This document shows positions 12,502-21,741 of a DNA stretch of 34,664 nucleotides, piece after piece. This DNA is from Lewinellaceae bacterium (GTDB lineage: Bacteria; Bacteroidota; Bacteroidia; Chitinophagales; Saprospiraceae): positions 1-34,664 of the forward strand of contig JADJRC010000035.1 in NCBI GenBank assembly GCA_016712415.1, given 5' to 3'. Both the position numbers and the translations under genes were made by a program. The notes below the pieces were generated by a model. That model was not told the DNA's origin. It searched no databases and saw only the letters and a program-made list of their open reading frames with translations. The stretch's first letter is position 1, and every line of letters starts with the position of its first letter.

Positions 12502-12885
12502 TTACCACAAAACGGGAACGCCGTAGACCGGAAATGCCGGGTCCCGGCCAACAACCGCCATGTCTTCCGCGAGCGCCTGGGCGATCATGATCCGGTCGAA
12601 GGGGTCGCGGTGGTGGAAGGGAGTTGGGAGGATTGCACCAGATGGCTGAAAGTAATGGGAACCCACTCGAAATTATTGATATCCAACAGGCTGTAAAAAT
12701 CGACAAATGGAAATCCCAGATGAATTTTTCCCCAAACTTACCTTGATGGATATTTCCCAAACCGAGGCCGCACTTATAAACTTGTCGTTATCTGCGTCTG
12801 CAATCAAGCGCCTTGCATCTGCGGATAATGCGTTATCACCCTGCAAATACCAGATAGTTGTATGGGAGTCGAGCAACAGGCGCAT
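12502..12885 (-). CDS. PIN-domain toxin, VapC-type ribonuclease
   Basis: Toxin half of a type II toxin-antitoxin pair. PIN domains of this type are Mg2+-dependent RNases that cleave RNA, often tRNA. The protein begins MRLLLDSHTTIWYL with the first catalytic Asp at residue 6, then SAASVWEISIKVSLGK with the conserved Glu, and after frame correction LPFHHRDPFDRIMIAQAL with the C-terminal Asp residues, ending YGVPVLW. The corrected length, about 127 aa, is typical. Two single-base frame changes occur: an A5 run at 12725-12729 and a CCC run near 12619-12621. The start lies 4 nt after the antitoxin stop, so the two genes are probably translationally coupled. Confidence 0.9.
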
Positions 12886-12889
12886 AAAT

Positions 12890-13111
12890 TCACATATAAT
12901 CCTTAAAATCCTCGAGTGGGGCATCCCAATCGGCAGACAATACGATCAAGCCCTTAGCACCGCCAAATCCGGGCTTGAAGGGTTTCGCCGCTCCGTTTCT
13001 TTTCGCTTCCGCCTTTTTTTTCGTCAGCAAAAAATCAATATACTCGGCCACCTGCTTTTTCAAGTGCGCCGGCAGGGCGTCAATTTTTGCTTGCAAGGTC
13101 AGGTCGCTCAT
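12890..13111 (-). CDS. DUF2281-type antitoxin (VapB-like) partner of the PIN toxin
   Basis: A 73-residue protein (MSDLTLQAKIDALPAHLKKQ.., ending PLEDFKDYM). The pattern is short helical N-terminus, LPxxLKKQVxEYIDFLL, basic linker, then an acidic DAPLEDFKDYM tail. This is the layout of DUF2281 antitoxins, whose tails wrap the PIN active site. It lies directly upstream of the PIN gene on the same strand. By analogy with other pairs, the complex may repress its own promoter in the 42-nt gap to the TPR gene. The frame is intact. Confidence 0.88.
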   Translation of the reverse strand: MSDLTLQAKIDALPAHLKKQVAEYIDFLLTKKKAEAKRNGAAKPFKPGFGGAKGLIVLSADWDAPLEDFKDYM

Positions 13112-13153
13112 GGCGTAACAAACGTTTATTTCAACAAATATAAACCAATATTC

Positions 13154-14971
13154 TCATTGTAACTTATCCCCCCGCAATATCCGGAACCGCTTCCGCGCTT
13201 CCACCGCGAACACGCTACCCGAATAGTCGATAAATATCTTCTCGTACAGGGTTTTTGCCTTTTCCGGGTCGTTGAGCTGGTTTTCATATATCTGCCCCAG
13301 AGCATACAGGGCATTGTCGGCGCGGATGTCTTCCGGGTATTTTTCGGCCACCTGCTGGTACAGGGAAGCGGCTTTTTCGTAGTCGCGCCGTTTTTCAAAC
13401 ACCTGCGCTTCGAGGTACAGGATATCGTCCTGCAGCGAGTGTTCAGGGAAATTGTTGCGCAGGGTGTCCAGTTTCTGGAAGGCCTCGTCGAAGCGGTTCT
13501 GGAATACCAGCAGTTCGGCGGCGGAGTAGAGCGAAATGGCAGCTTCCGTGGTGTCGAGGTTGAGGTTGTCCATAATGAACACCGACAGGTCGAGCGCGTC
13601 GTTGGCGATCAATTTGGAGGTGGAAGCCTTCAGCACATTGAATTGTGCCTGCGACCACTGAAAGTCGCCGTTGTAGTACGACAGGCGGGCATTTTTAAAA
13701 CGCGCCTCCTGACCGAGTTGCTCTTCTTTAAACGCTTTATCCACCTGGCTGTACAGCAGCGTGCTTTCCCAGATGTCGCCGTGCATCAGGTAGTAGTCGG
13801 CGAGGTTGATCTTGGTGCGCGCCAGCGTATTGCGGTCGAGACCGGGCGATGCTTTCAGGTCTTCGAGCAGCGATATGGCCCGGGGCAGGTTGTTGATGAA
13901 CAATGCTTCGAGGTTGGCCAGTTGCAGCACGATAGACGAGGTTTGTTTTTCCCCGTCCAAACTGGTTGAGAAAACCTTCGTACTCTGCTTCCAGTGTTTT
14001 TAAGGTCGTCCTGGGTATAGGCAAAGCCTTCCGTTATTTTTTTGCGCCGGCACTCCATCGCTTCGCGTTTGGAATCGAAGAAATACTGGTTGAGCTGGCC
14101 TTTTTCGGCCACGATATAGTCGTAACCGGAAATGGCAGTGTCGTAATCCCTGGCGTCGGCTGCGTCGTTGGCCAGGTTAAAATGCGTTGCCCGTCTTCAC
14201 TGAGGCGTTTGTCGAGCGCCTTGTACTGGCGCAGTGCGCTCTTGAAGTCCTTGCGCTGCACAAACGACCAGGCCAGCAATTCCACCAGGTCGGGGTTCTC
14301 GTCCGCCTGGATGCGGGTATAGAGCTGGGTTTGCAGTTCCGTAAAATCGGAAGGCGCCAGGTAGCGGGCCAGCAAGGTTTGGATCGTATATATCTTGCCC
14401 GGGTCGGCAATGAGTGCGCTCAGGTAGTATTCAATCATTTTGGCAGGCTCGCCCTTGCGCCGGTACAATTCGCCGAGGTTGAAAGCAAACCTGTTGGGGT
14501 CTTTCATCAGTTTGGCGCCCTTTTCATAGGTCTGCGTCGCAAAGTCATATTTCCCGTTGCTCATAAACAGCGAGGCGAGGCGGTTGACCGACACGTAATC
14601 GGGCGCCATTTTTTCAATCGCGCGCTGGTACTGGGCTTTTGCTTCGTCCGTTTTTTCCTGCCGGTCAAAAAGGCCGCCGTAGGTGACATACAGGGTGACG
14701 TTTTCCGGCGTTTTTTTCAACTGCTTTTTGATCACCTTTTCACACTCGTCGTATTGTTCGAGGTTGATCAGGCAATCGACGTAGCGACTGAAGAACAGTT
14801 CGCTGTCGTTGTCGCGTTCGAGGAGCTGCGCGAACAGTACGGCGGCTTTTTCGTATTCGCCGTTCTGGTAATATTGGTTGGCCAGGTTCAGGTTCTGGGC
14901 CTTTAAGGCGCTGACATTCAGGCAGAAAAAGGCGGCAAAAATGCGATGGGGTACAACAGGCTACTTCTCAT
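13154..14971 (-). CDS. Secreted tetratricopeptide-repeat protein
   Basis: Read through at least four single-base frame changes (near 14935, 14175, 14005 and 13955), this gives about 605 aa. It starts MRSSLLYPIAF and continues with a hydrophobic, signal-peptide-like stretch ending near NVSALKAQ, so it is probably periplasmic. The rest is helical repeats with TPR spacing: NLANQYYQNGEYEKAAVLFA, KYDFATQTYEKGAKLM, LGELYRRKGEPAKMIEYYLS, and near the C-terminus YEKAASLYQQVAEKYPEDI and ALYALGQIYENQLNDPEKA. TPR proteins are scaffolds and no enzyme domain is seen. The upstream neighbour at 15100 is divergent; the toxin-antitoxin pair follows on the same strand. Confidence 0.85.
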
Positions 14972-15087
14972 GTGTTTAAAAATTTGGGAAACCACATATC
15001 CGGGGGGTTAAAATTAAGGGAAATAACGCAAATGGGGGCGTTTGTGTTTCATTTCAGGCTCAATGACGACACTTCCCCGACCAACGT

Positions 15088-15095
15088 TATTTTTG
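15088..15095 (+). promoter_or_regulatory. Possible -7 element of the DUF4838 gene
   Basis: TATTTTTG matches the Bacteroidota -7 consensus TAnnTTTG and ends 4 nt before the ATG at 15100, which would give a leaderless or near-leaderless mRNA. No convincing -33 TTTG lies at 19-21 bp. Confidence 0.4.
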
Positions 15096-15099
15096 CGCC

Positions 15100-17291
15100 A
15101 TGCGAACCTATGTCTTTTTCCTGCTGTGCTGCCTGTTTGCCTCGGCCATAAATGCTCAAAAACCCGTGTCCATCGCCCTTCGCCCCGACGCTCCCGAACC
15201 GGAGGCCCGCGCCGCCAACGTGCTCCGGTTGTACCTGCAACAGATAACCGGTCAGCCCGTTCCGCTTCAAACGACCGAAAAAGTGCCGGATGGCTATGCG
15301 CCCGTTTTGCTGGGCAAACATCCGGCACTTCAACAATTCGGTTTGCAACAACCGCCTGCCCTGCCCGGTGACGCCTTTTTCTGGAAGGCAAAACGGCGCT
15401 TTCCTCGTGCCGGCGGCGGCGGCATGGGCACGGAATACGGCGTCTACACCCTGCTCGAATTGCTCGGCTGCCGCAAATACAGTCCGCGCGATTCTTTTAT
15501 TCCGGATATCCAAAACCTGCAACTGCCCGACTACCCGCCAACGGTGGAAACACCCGCCTTCCCCTACCGCGAATTGCACTACGAACCGGCGTTCGATGAA
15601 GGCTGGGCGCGATGGCACAAACTGAAAACACGCCGCGACAAGGATGCCGACTGGGGTTTGTTCGTCCATACTTTTCAGCACCTCTGCCCTGCGGAACTAT
15701 ACTTTGTGGAACACCGGAATATTTTGCCTGGAACGGCGCCCAGCGCTCGCCCGGCCAGTTGTGCCTGTCCAACGACACCGTCCGGCAGATCGTAACCGAT
15801 GCCCTGCGGGAAAAAATCAGGGAAAAACCGGATGCGAAATACTGGTCGGTGAGCCAAAACGACAACTACGACTATTGCAAATGCCCGCGCTGTGCTGCGG
15901 CTGATTTGCGCTACGGCAGTCCGGCGGGTACCCTGCTTGGTTTTGTCAACAAGATCGCCGCGTCATTTCCCGATAAAACAATCTCCACACTCGCCTACCA
16001 GTACACACGCCAGGCGCCCAGGGGCATCAAACCTGCCAAAAACGTCAGCGTATGCCTTTGCAGCATCGAATGCAACCGGGGAGAAAGCATTGAAGACGGC
16101 TGTGCTGATTTTGCCCGCGACGTGCGCGCGTGGTCGGCACTCACCAACCATCTCATGATCTGGGACTATGTGGTACAGTTTCGCAGCTACGTCAGCCCCT
16201 TCCCCAACTGGCATACGCTGCAACCCAACCTGCAATTCTTCCGGCAACACGGGGTGAACATGGTATTCGAACAGGGGTCCGGGCGCGACCGCTCCGAATT
16301 CTCCGACATGCGGGCCTACCTCCTCGCCAAACTGATGTGGAACCCGCAGGCAAACATGGACTCGATCCTGACGGATTTCGGCGACGGGTACTACGGTCCG
16401 GCGCGGCCGGCTATCTGGGCATACATCCACCGGCTGACCGAAGCCGTGCTGAACGGCGACCGACAACTGACTATATACAACATCCCGCAAAACGAACCTT
16501 TTCTCGACAGTGCAGGCATGGACGTTCTAAACCGGGAACTGGGGCAACTGCTTCGTACCCATCGCGACGACTCGGTGTTCATCAACCGTATGATGGGCGC
16601 CTACACGCCGGTGCTGTTTGCCCGCATGGAACGCAGCAAAACGGACAGCACCCAACTGGTTGCCATGCTGAAATGGCCCACAGCGCAACTCGACAGAAAC
16701 CTGCGCGCCTTCACCGAAGGTTGCGCGCGCGCCGGCATCCGCAACCTGCACGAAGGCGGTTACGCTCCGGGCCAGTACCGGCTCGATTATCTTGCATACA
16801 TAGAGAACATGCGCCTGGCAGACGGCGTCGCGAACGGAAAGCGTCCAACTGACCACCCCGGCCTCCACCACCTATGCCAAAGGCGACCCGAACGAGCTCA
16901 TCAACAGGCGCATCGGCGAAACCGATTACCGCTACAACTGGCTGGGGTTCCAGGGCACCGACCTCCAGGCCACTGCGACGGTCGCGGGGAGCGAGCCGGT
17001 TTCAACGATACAGGTTTCCTTTCTGCAGGATCAGCAGTCGTGGGTCTTCTTTCCCGGGAAAGTGGTGTTTGAAATTTCCGCGGACGGCGAGCATTTCCAG
17101 CAGGTGCTGGAAGAAAGCATTGTCATCCGAGCCGACGGCGCCAAAGTGTGCGGCTGGTGGAAGCCCGGTTCGACCCGCAGCCGGTGCGTGCGGTGCGCGT
17201 CACTGCCGTAAACATCAAAACCTGCCCGGCATGGCATACCTGTAACGGCAATCCCTGCTGGATATTTGCAGACGAGGTAGGGGTGTGGTGA
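15100..17291 (+). CDS. Secreted DUF4838 protein with C-terminal jelly-roll-like region
   Basis: About 730 aa after correcting three apparent base losses (near 15714, 16835 and 17160). A signal peptide is visible (MRTYVFFLLCCLFASAINAQ). Next comes an alpha-glucuronidase/hexosaminidase-like N-terminal domain (ANVLRLYLQQITGQPVPL, GTEYGVYTLLELLGCRKYSP). The DUF4838 core follows with its Cys-rich SQNDNYDYCKCPRC signature and VSVCLCSIECNRG. The last 140 residues (TDYRYNWLGFQGTDLQATAT, VVFEISADGEHFQQVLEES) resemble the discoidin/hexosaminidase C-terminal jelly-roll that binds glycans. DUF4838 proteins are linked to polysaccharide breakdown, but I know of no assigned reaction for this one. The C-terminus reads ..WIFADEVGVW. 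It is monocistronic, and the palindromic array follows its stop. Confidence 0.85.
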
Positions 17292-17334
17292 TGGGTGCGT
17301 ATCGTACGCCGAAGGGTGCGCTACATATATGTAT

Positions 17335-17656
17335 CGCGGAATGGTATTCCGCGTGCTGGCATGGCATCCTGTAACCCGGAATGGCATTCCGGGTTACGAA
17401 GGCCGGAATGCCATTCCGGGTTACGAAGCGCCGAATACCATTCCGGGTTACGAAGGCCGGAATACCATTCCGGGTTACGAAACGCCGGAATACCATTCCG
17501 GGTTACGAAGCGCCGGAATACCATTCCGGGTTACAAGGCCGGAATACCATTCCGGGTTACGAAGCGCCGGAATACCATTCCGGGTTATGAAAGCCGGAAT
17601 GCCATTCCGGGTTACGAAGGCCGGAATACCATACCGGGTTACTAAGGCCGGAATAC
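17335..17656. repeat. Tandem array of ~10 palindromic 26-28 bp units
   Basis: Units start at 17378, 17405, 17433, 17459, 17487, 17515, 17541, 17569, 17596 and 17623, with a partial one at 17650. Each is close to GGAATRCCATTCC + GGGTTACGAAG + SCC. The core GGAAT..ATTCC is palindromic. The first unit lies in a perfect 27-bp inverted repeat (17371-17397, 12-bp arms GTAACCCGGAAT / ATTCCGGGTTAC around GGC). A diverged copy with arms CGCGGAAT / ATTCCGCG lies just before (17335-17353). The array fills the gap between two convergent genes and runs up to the VOC stop codon. Several frames are open on both strands, but they translate only to short periodic peptides and are not genes. There are no unique spacers, so this is not CRISPR. 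Confidence 0.95.
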
Positions 17657-18027
17657 TACACGTGCTGGTCAATCAGGATCGGATTGCCGTCCGGATCAAT
17701 CAACACGATACTGGCGGGGCCGGAAGTACTTTCGTCCGCCTCACTTACTAAATTGATGCCCAGGCTTTTAAGATGCTTCTGGATATCACGGACATCATCA
17801 AAGGATTCCATTTTACCGGCATTTTCGTCCCATCCCGGGTTGAAGGTTAAAATATTCTGCTCAAACATGCCCTGAAACAGCCCGACCAGGGGCATTTCCG
17901 TTTTTCATGATCAGATAATTCTGCTCCAGAGCGCCTGCAAAGACCTCGAATCCGAGATTTTCATAAAATGCTTTTGAAGCGTTGATGTCCCTGACATTAA
18001 GGCTTACTGAAATGCGCCTAGTTTCAT
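17656..18027 (-). CDS. VOC (glyoxalase/bleomycin-resistance fold) family protein
   Basis: About 123 aa after correcting a lost T near 18008 and an extra C near 17890. It reads MKLGAFSVSLNVRDINASKA, FYENLGFEVFAGALEQNYLI, NALVGLFQGMFEQNILTFNP, then QKHLKSLGINLV and IVLIDPDGNPILIDQH. This is the betaalphabetabetabeta VOC module found in small metal-binding glyoxalase or fosfomycin-type enzymes and in stand-alone proteins with no known substrate. I cannot assign a reaction. It lies 37 nt downstream of the lipoprotein propeller gene on the same strand, so co-transcription is likely. Its stop codon lies in the last partial unit of the palindromic array. Confidence 0.88.
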
Positions 18028-18064
18028 ATTTGCTTTTTTTAGAGCGTGAAAAAATGGCTGAAAT

Positions 18065-19030
18065 CTATTTACACCACTGCGATGAAGCAACAACAAGAAT
18101 ATTCTTCCATACTCTCATCTCGGTAACGGGTATTTTTATTGGCAGTCCGGTATTCAATTTAACCCAGTTCAGGATGTTGTCCTTTCTGTATACGCCATCC
18201 CATTGTCCATCAAGGACGATATCCCCCGCTTCGACGACCTGAAAAGAATACATCCCGACAGGCATACCCGACTGGTCGCCATACCAGTTTTCCCCTTTGT
18301 CCTTCGAAGCAAATAACTCGCTATAAACCATTGCGTAAACAATACCGTCGGCAGTACTGATATTGTGCAGCGAGCGGTCCGGCAGGATAAGCCGCCAGTT
18401 ATGCTGGTTTAAGGTGGCCTTGTAGGCGCCTTTATTTGTGCCAATATAAATTTCGTTGTCAAGAAGCGCTATTCCGTTGACCTGCAAGTTGTCATTTCCA
18501 TATGCTCTTACCCAGCGGTTTTGTTCGTCAGCAAATGAAAATAACCCGCCATTGGTGCCTGCATAAAGTCTGTTATCCAATACTGTTAAGCGTCGAATAG
18601 TCAGATTTTCCAGTCCGGCATTTATGCTTTCCCAACTTTCGCCCCTGTCTTCAGAAACAAAAACGCCTTCACCTTGTGTGCCGGCATAGATTTTATTTTC
18701 CGAGATAAGCAGTGCATCAATATCCGGCGAAATTGGCTTATTGCGCTTTATTGGGGTCCACTCTCCGGAAACAAAATCATACAAATAAATGCCGTGTTGC
18801 TTGGTGGAAATCCCCAGTAAATCCCCTGATGCAGATATGTCGGTCAAAAAAACATCGCCGGGAATACCATTACTTTGATTGCTCCAGGACTGCCCGAAAT
18901 CGTTTGAGAAGTACACAATGCCTTCAGTCGTTGAAACAGCCTTGTTTTGATCCCCCGGATTATTTGTTTTGACCTGGCCATTACACGAAGTCAAAAGACC
19001 TATTTGTACAAATATTGGCCAGTATTTCAT
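18065..19030 (-). CDS. Lipoprotein with BNR/sialidase-like beta-propeller repeats
   Basis: 321 aa with no frame break. The N-terminus MKYWPIFVQIGLLTSC is a lipoprotein signal with lipobox LTSC (Cys16), followed by NGQVKTNN. The remainder is repeats of about 40-45 residues with Asp-box-like and propeller motifs: FSNDFGQSWSNQSNGIP, VSEDRGESWESINAGL, ASKDKGENWYGDQSG, and IYAGTQGEGVF, LYAGTNGGLF, IYIGTNKGAY. Such propellers in Bacteroidota envelope lipoproteins are usually binding or structural domains. No catalytic sialidase residues are seen. The DNA is visibly richer in A+T than its flanks, which may point to a different history. Confidence 0.85.
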   Translation of the reverse strand: MKYWPIFVQIGLLTSCNGQVKTNNPGDQNKAVSTTEGIVYFSNDFGQSWSNQSNGIPGDVFLTDISASGDLLGISTKQHGIYLYDFVSGEWTPIKRNKPISPDIDALLISENKIYAGTQGEGVFVSEDRGESWESINAGLENLTIRRLTVLDNRLYAGTNGGLFSFADEQNRWVRAYGNDNLQVNGIALLDNEIYIGTNKGAYKATLNQHNWRLILPDRSLHNISTADGIVYAMVYSELFASKDKGENWYGDQSGMPVGMYSFQVVEAGDIVLDGQWDGVYRKDNILNWVKLNTGLPIKIPVTEMRVWKNILVVASSQWCK

Positions 19031-19178
19031 TTGTTGATCTGATGGTGAGCCATGATGATCGCCATTTGTGCAAGTATTTTACGGGGCCGGTGCAAAAAAT
19101 AGCCGCGCCCGCTTCCTGCGCAAATAAATTGACGGTTTATGGTCTGATATAATTCCAATACTTTAGCCCGGGGATATA

Positions 19179-19231
19179 CGCCGGACTTCTAAGTCCGGCG
19201 CCCGCTACGCCACAACGGACCTGGAAGTCCG
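19179..19231. repeat. Pair of REP-like palindromes
   Basis: CGCCGGACTT-CT-AAGTCCGGCG (19179-19200) is a perfect inverted repeat with 10-bp arms. It is followed 15 nt later by the imperfect CGGACCTGGAAGTCCG (19216-19231), built from the same CGGACYT / AAGTCCG halves. They lie in the spacer between two divergent genes (19030 and 19266). They are probably dispersed intergenic palindromes or a regulatory hairpin. No T-tract follows, so a terminator is less likely. Confidence 0.6.
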
Positions 19232-19265
19232 CTGTACATATGCGTACCTTAAAAATTGATATTGT

Positions 19266-21015
19266 ATGATCAAAATAATTCATTTTTCCACTATCGGTGT
19301 GATAGCGATGCTTGCCGTTTTTACGGCTTGCAACAACGTCGACAAACCCTCTGCCCAACAAACACCTGTCGACACTTCCGGGGTAGCCGACCGCAAAGGG
19401 TGGAAGAAGCCGTGGTGTACCAGATATATCCGCGCAGCTTTAAAGACAGCGACGGCGACGGCGTCGGCGACCTGAAGGGCATTATTTCCAAACTGGACTA
19501 CCTCAAAAGCCTGGGCGTAGATGCTGTCTGGCTCAACCCTATCTACAGCTCGCCCAACGACGACAATGGCTACGACGTAAGCGATTACCGCAATATCATG
19601 CAGGATTTCGGCACGATGAGCGATTTTGACGAACTGTTGAAGGGCATGCACGAGCGCGGCATCAAACTGGTCATGGACCTGGTAGTGAACCACAGCAGCG
19701 ACGAGCATGAATGGTTCAAACAAAGCCGCAGTTCCAGAACAAACCCGTACCGCAATTACTACCATTGGTGGAATGCCGAAAAGCACGCCGCCCGCCCGGT
19801 ACAGCTTTGTTCGACATCAACCACGACGCCTGGATGTACGATTCGCTTACCAATGCCTACTACCTGCATTATTTTCCAGAAAACAGCCCGACCTGAACTG
19901 GGAAAACCCCAAACTGCGGCAGGAAGTGTACGACATCATGAAATTTTGGGCCGACAAGGGCATCGACGGCTTCAGGCTCGATGCTTTCCAGTTTGCAGCC
20001 AAAGACACCACCTTCCCGCTTTTCCCAAAGGCTACGAAAAAACTTTGTATTGTATTACGGCATGCAGGGCAACCTGCACCAGTATTTACAGGAAATGAAC
20101 AGGGAAGTGCTGAGCAAAAGTACGATGTGATGAGCGTGGCGGAAGGCGCCGGCAACACTTTCGAGGATGCGCACAACCTGGTCGATGCTGACCGCAACGA
20201 GTTGAACATGGCCTATGCTTTCGAGGGCGTCGACATCGCCAAACAGGGCGGGTACAGCCTGCTGCATTTTAAGGAAGTATTCTCGCGTTGGGACAGCGCT
20301 TTTGCCCAAAAAGGATGGTTGTCTGTTTTTCTTGCCAACCACGACCAGGCCAGGATGGTCAGCAGGTTTGGAAATGACAGTCCCGCGTTCAGGGTCTTGT
20401 CGTCCAAGATGCTCTCCACATTTATCATGACCATGCGCGGAACGCCGTATTACTACAACGGAGATGAGCTGGGCATGACCAACGCAGGCTTTGACAAGAT
20501 TGAAGATTACCAGGACATGCCGACGCTCAATGAATACCAGCATCAGAAAAATATTGGCGGGAATATCGCGCAGTTTATGAAGCATAAAATTTGAATGCCG
20601 GGACAATGGCCCACACCTTTCAGTGGGACGCTACCCTGAATGCCGGTTTTTCGACAGGCAAGCCCTGGCTAAAAGTAAACCCCAACTACACCGGGATCAA
20701 TGCGGCTGCGCAGGAATCCGACCCCAACTCGACCCTGAACTATTTCCGCCGGCTGGTACAACTGCGAAAAAGGAATTGACGCTGGTTTATGGGGCCTATA
20801 CGCTGCTCGACGCACAAAACCCGTCTGTATACTGCTATCTCCGCGAGTTGAACGGTCGGAAACTTTTGGTGCTGCTGAATTTCACAGCCTTGCCTGTTAC
20901 GGCCCAAACCGGGCTCGATCTGTCCAAAGCCAAAGTATTACTGGGCAACTATCCGGCGCCGGCATTGGATGGCCGGTTAAAACCGTATGAGGCCGTTATT
21001 TTAGACTTGGGTTAA
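19266..21015 (+). CDS. GH13 alpha-amylase/alpha-glucosidase family lipoprotein
   Basis: About 580 aa, read through at least seven single-base frame changes between 19398 and 20780. It begins with a lipoprotein signal (MIKIIHFSTIGVIAMLAVFTAC, Cys22). The (beta/alpha)8 GH13 barrel follows: VEEAVVYQIYPRSFKDSDGD, GDLKGIISKLDYLKSLGVDA, region I DLVVNHSSDEH, region II GFRLDAFQF (nucleophile Asp), region III MSVAEGAGN (acid/base Glu), and region IV FLANHDQARM (transition-state Asp). The C-terminal beta domain ends RLKPYEAVILDLG. The PNDDNGYDVSDYRN loop and the FQWD..NAGF stretch fit the oligo-1,6-glucosidase / alpha-glucosidase subfamily, acting on short alpha-glucans in the periplasm or at the surface. 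The exact specificity is inferred. The methyltransferase gene starts 10 nt after its stop. Confidence 0.92.
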
Positions 21016-21025
21016 GCTGGACGCC

Positions 21026-21666
21026 ATGGATAAAAACAAAGCCGCAGTTGCCGTATTCGATAAACGGGCGAAAGAATATCAGGCCAAATTCATGGATGTG
21101 GGTTTGTACCACGATACGTTCGACCTGTTCTGCAACCGGGTCGCAAGAAAAAACGCCGACGTGCTGGAAATCGCCTGCGGGCCGGGCAACATCACTAGCT
21201 ACCTGTTGGCCAAACGGCCGGACTTTAACATCCTGGGAACCGATTTGGCGCCTAACATGATTGCCCTGGCAAAAGAAAACAACCCGAACGCCGCATTTCA
21301 ACTGCTGGATGCGCGGGAGATCGGTATGTTGGGCAAAAGATACGACGCGATCATGTGCGGGTTTTGCCTGCCCTACCTGTCGAAAGAGGAGTCGATAAAA
21401 TTAATCGGCGATGCTGCGGGACTCTTAAAAACAGGCGGTGTATTCTATCTGAGCACCATGGAAGATGATTACGGCAAGTCGGGTATCCAGCGGTCGAGCG
21501 CCGGCGATGAGATTACATGTATTACCATCAGGCAGATTACCTGCTGGAGGCACTCGTAGAAAACGGGTTTTAGTACCCTCGATATACAGCACAGAGACTA
21601 CCCGACAAACGACGGCGCCAAAGTCACAACCTGTTGATACTGGCCGTCAAAAAGCGTAGTCGATAA
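21026..21666 (+). CDS. Class I SAM-dependent methyltransferase
   Basis: About 210 aa after correcting three frame changes (near 21515, 21568 and 21622). It begins MDKNKAAVAVFDKRAKEYQA and has motif I DVLEIACGPGNITSYLL (SAM-binding glycine loop), an acidic residue ending strand 2 (ILGTDLAPNMI), FQLLDAREI, and the strand-4 region YDAIMCGFCLPYLS. The C-terminus after correction is DYLLEALVENGF, STLDIQHRDYP, NLLILAVKKRSR. This is a Methyltransf_25/11-like small-molecule enzyme with an unknown substrate. It follows the GH13 gene by 10 nt on the same strand, which makes an operon likely, although a functional link is not obvious. Confidence 0.88.
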
Positions 21667-21668
21667 AA

Positions 21669-21700
21669 AATCCGTCCCGGCAGCAGCCACAGGACGGATT
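21669..21700 (-). terminator. Terminator of the OmpA-family gene at 21742
   Basis: The 9-bp stem AATCCGTCC / GGACGGATT has a 14-nt loop. On the minus strand it is followed directly by TTTTTT, a proper U-tract. It sits in the convergent gap about 40 nt past the leftward ompA-like stop and just after the methyltransferase stop. It may serve both directions but is strong only leftward. Confidence 0.8.
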
Positions 21701-21741
21701 CTAAAACACCGGTTATATTTTATCGGAATCCCGAATAATGA

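Noticed and set aside
12500..12885. Decayed toxin gene
   Set aside because: Both frame breaks are one-base changes in homopolymers and the restored PIN domain has all acidic residues, so a sequencing error is likelier than decay.
17371..17656. CRISPR array
   Set aside because: Whole units repeat without unique spacers, and no cas gene is near.
17295..17751. Long open frames on both strands across the palindromic array
   Set aside because: They encode only a periodic IPGYE/RNGIPAF-type peptide in several frames at once, a by-product of the repeat with no starts or family match.
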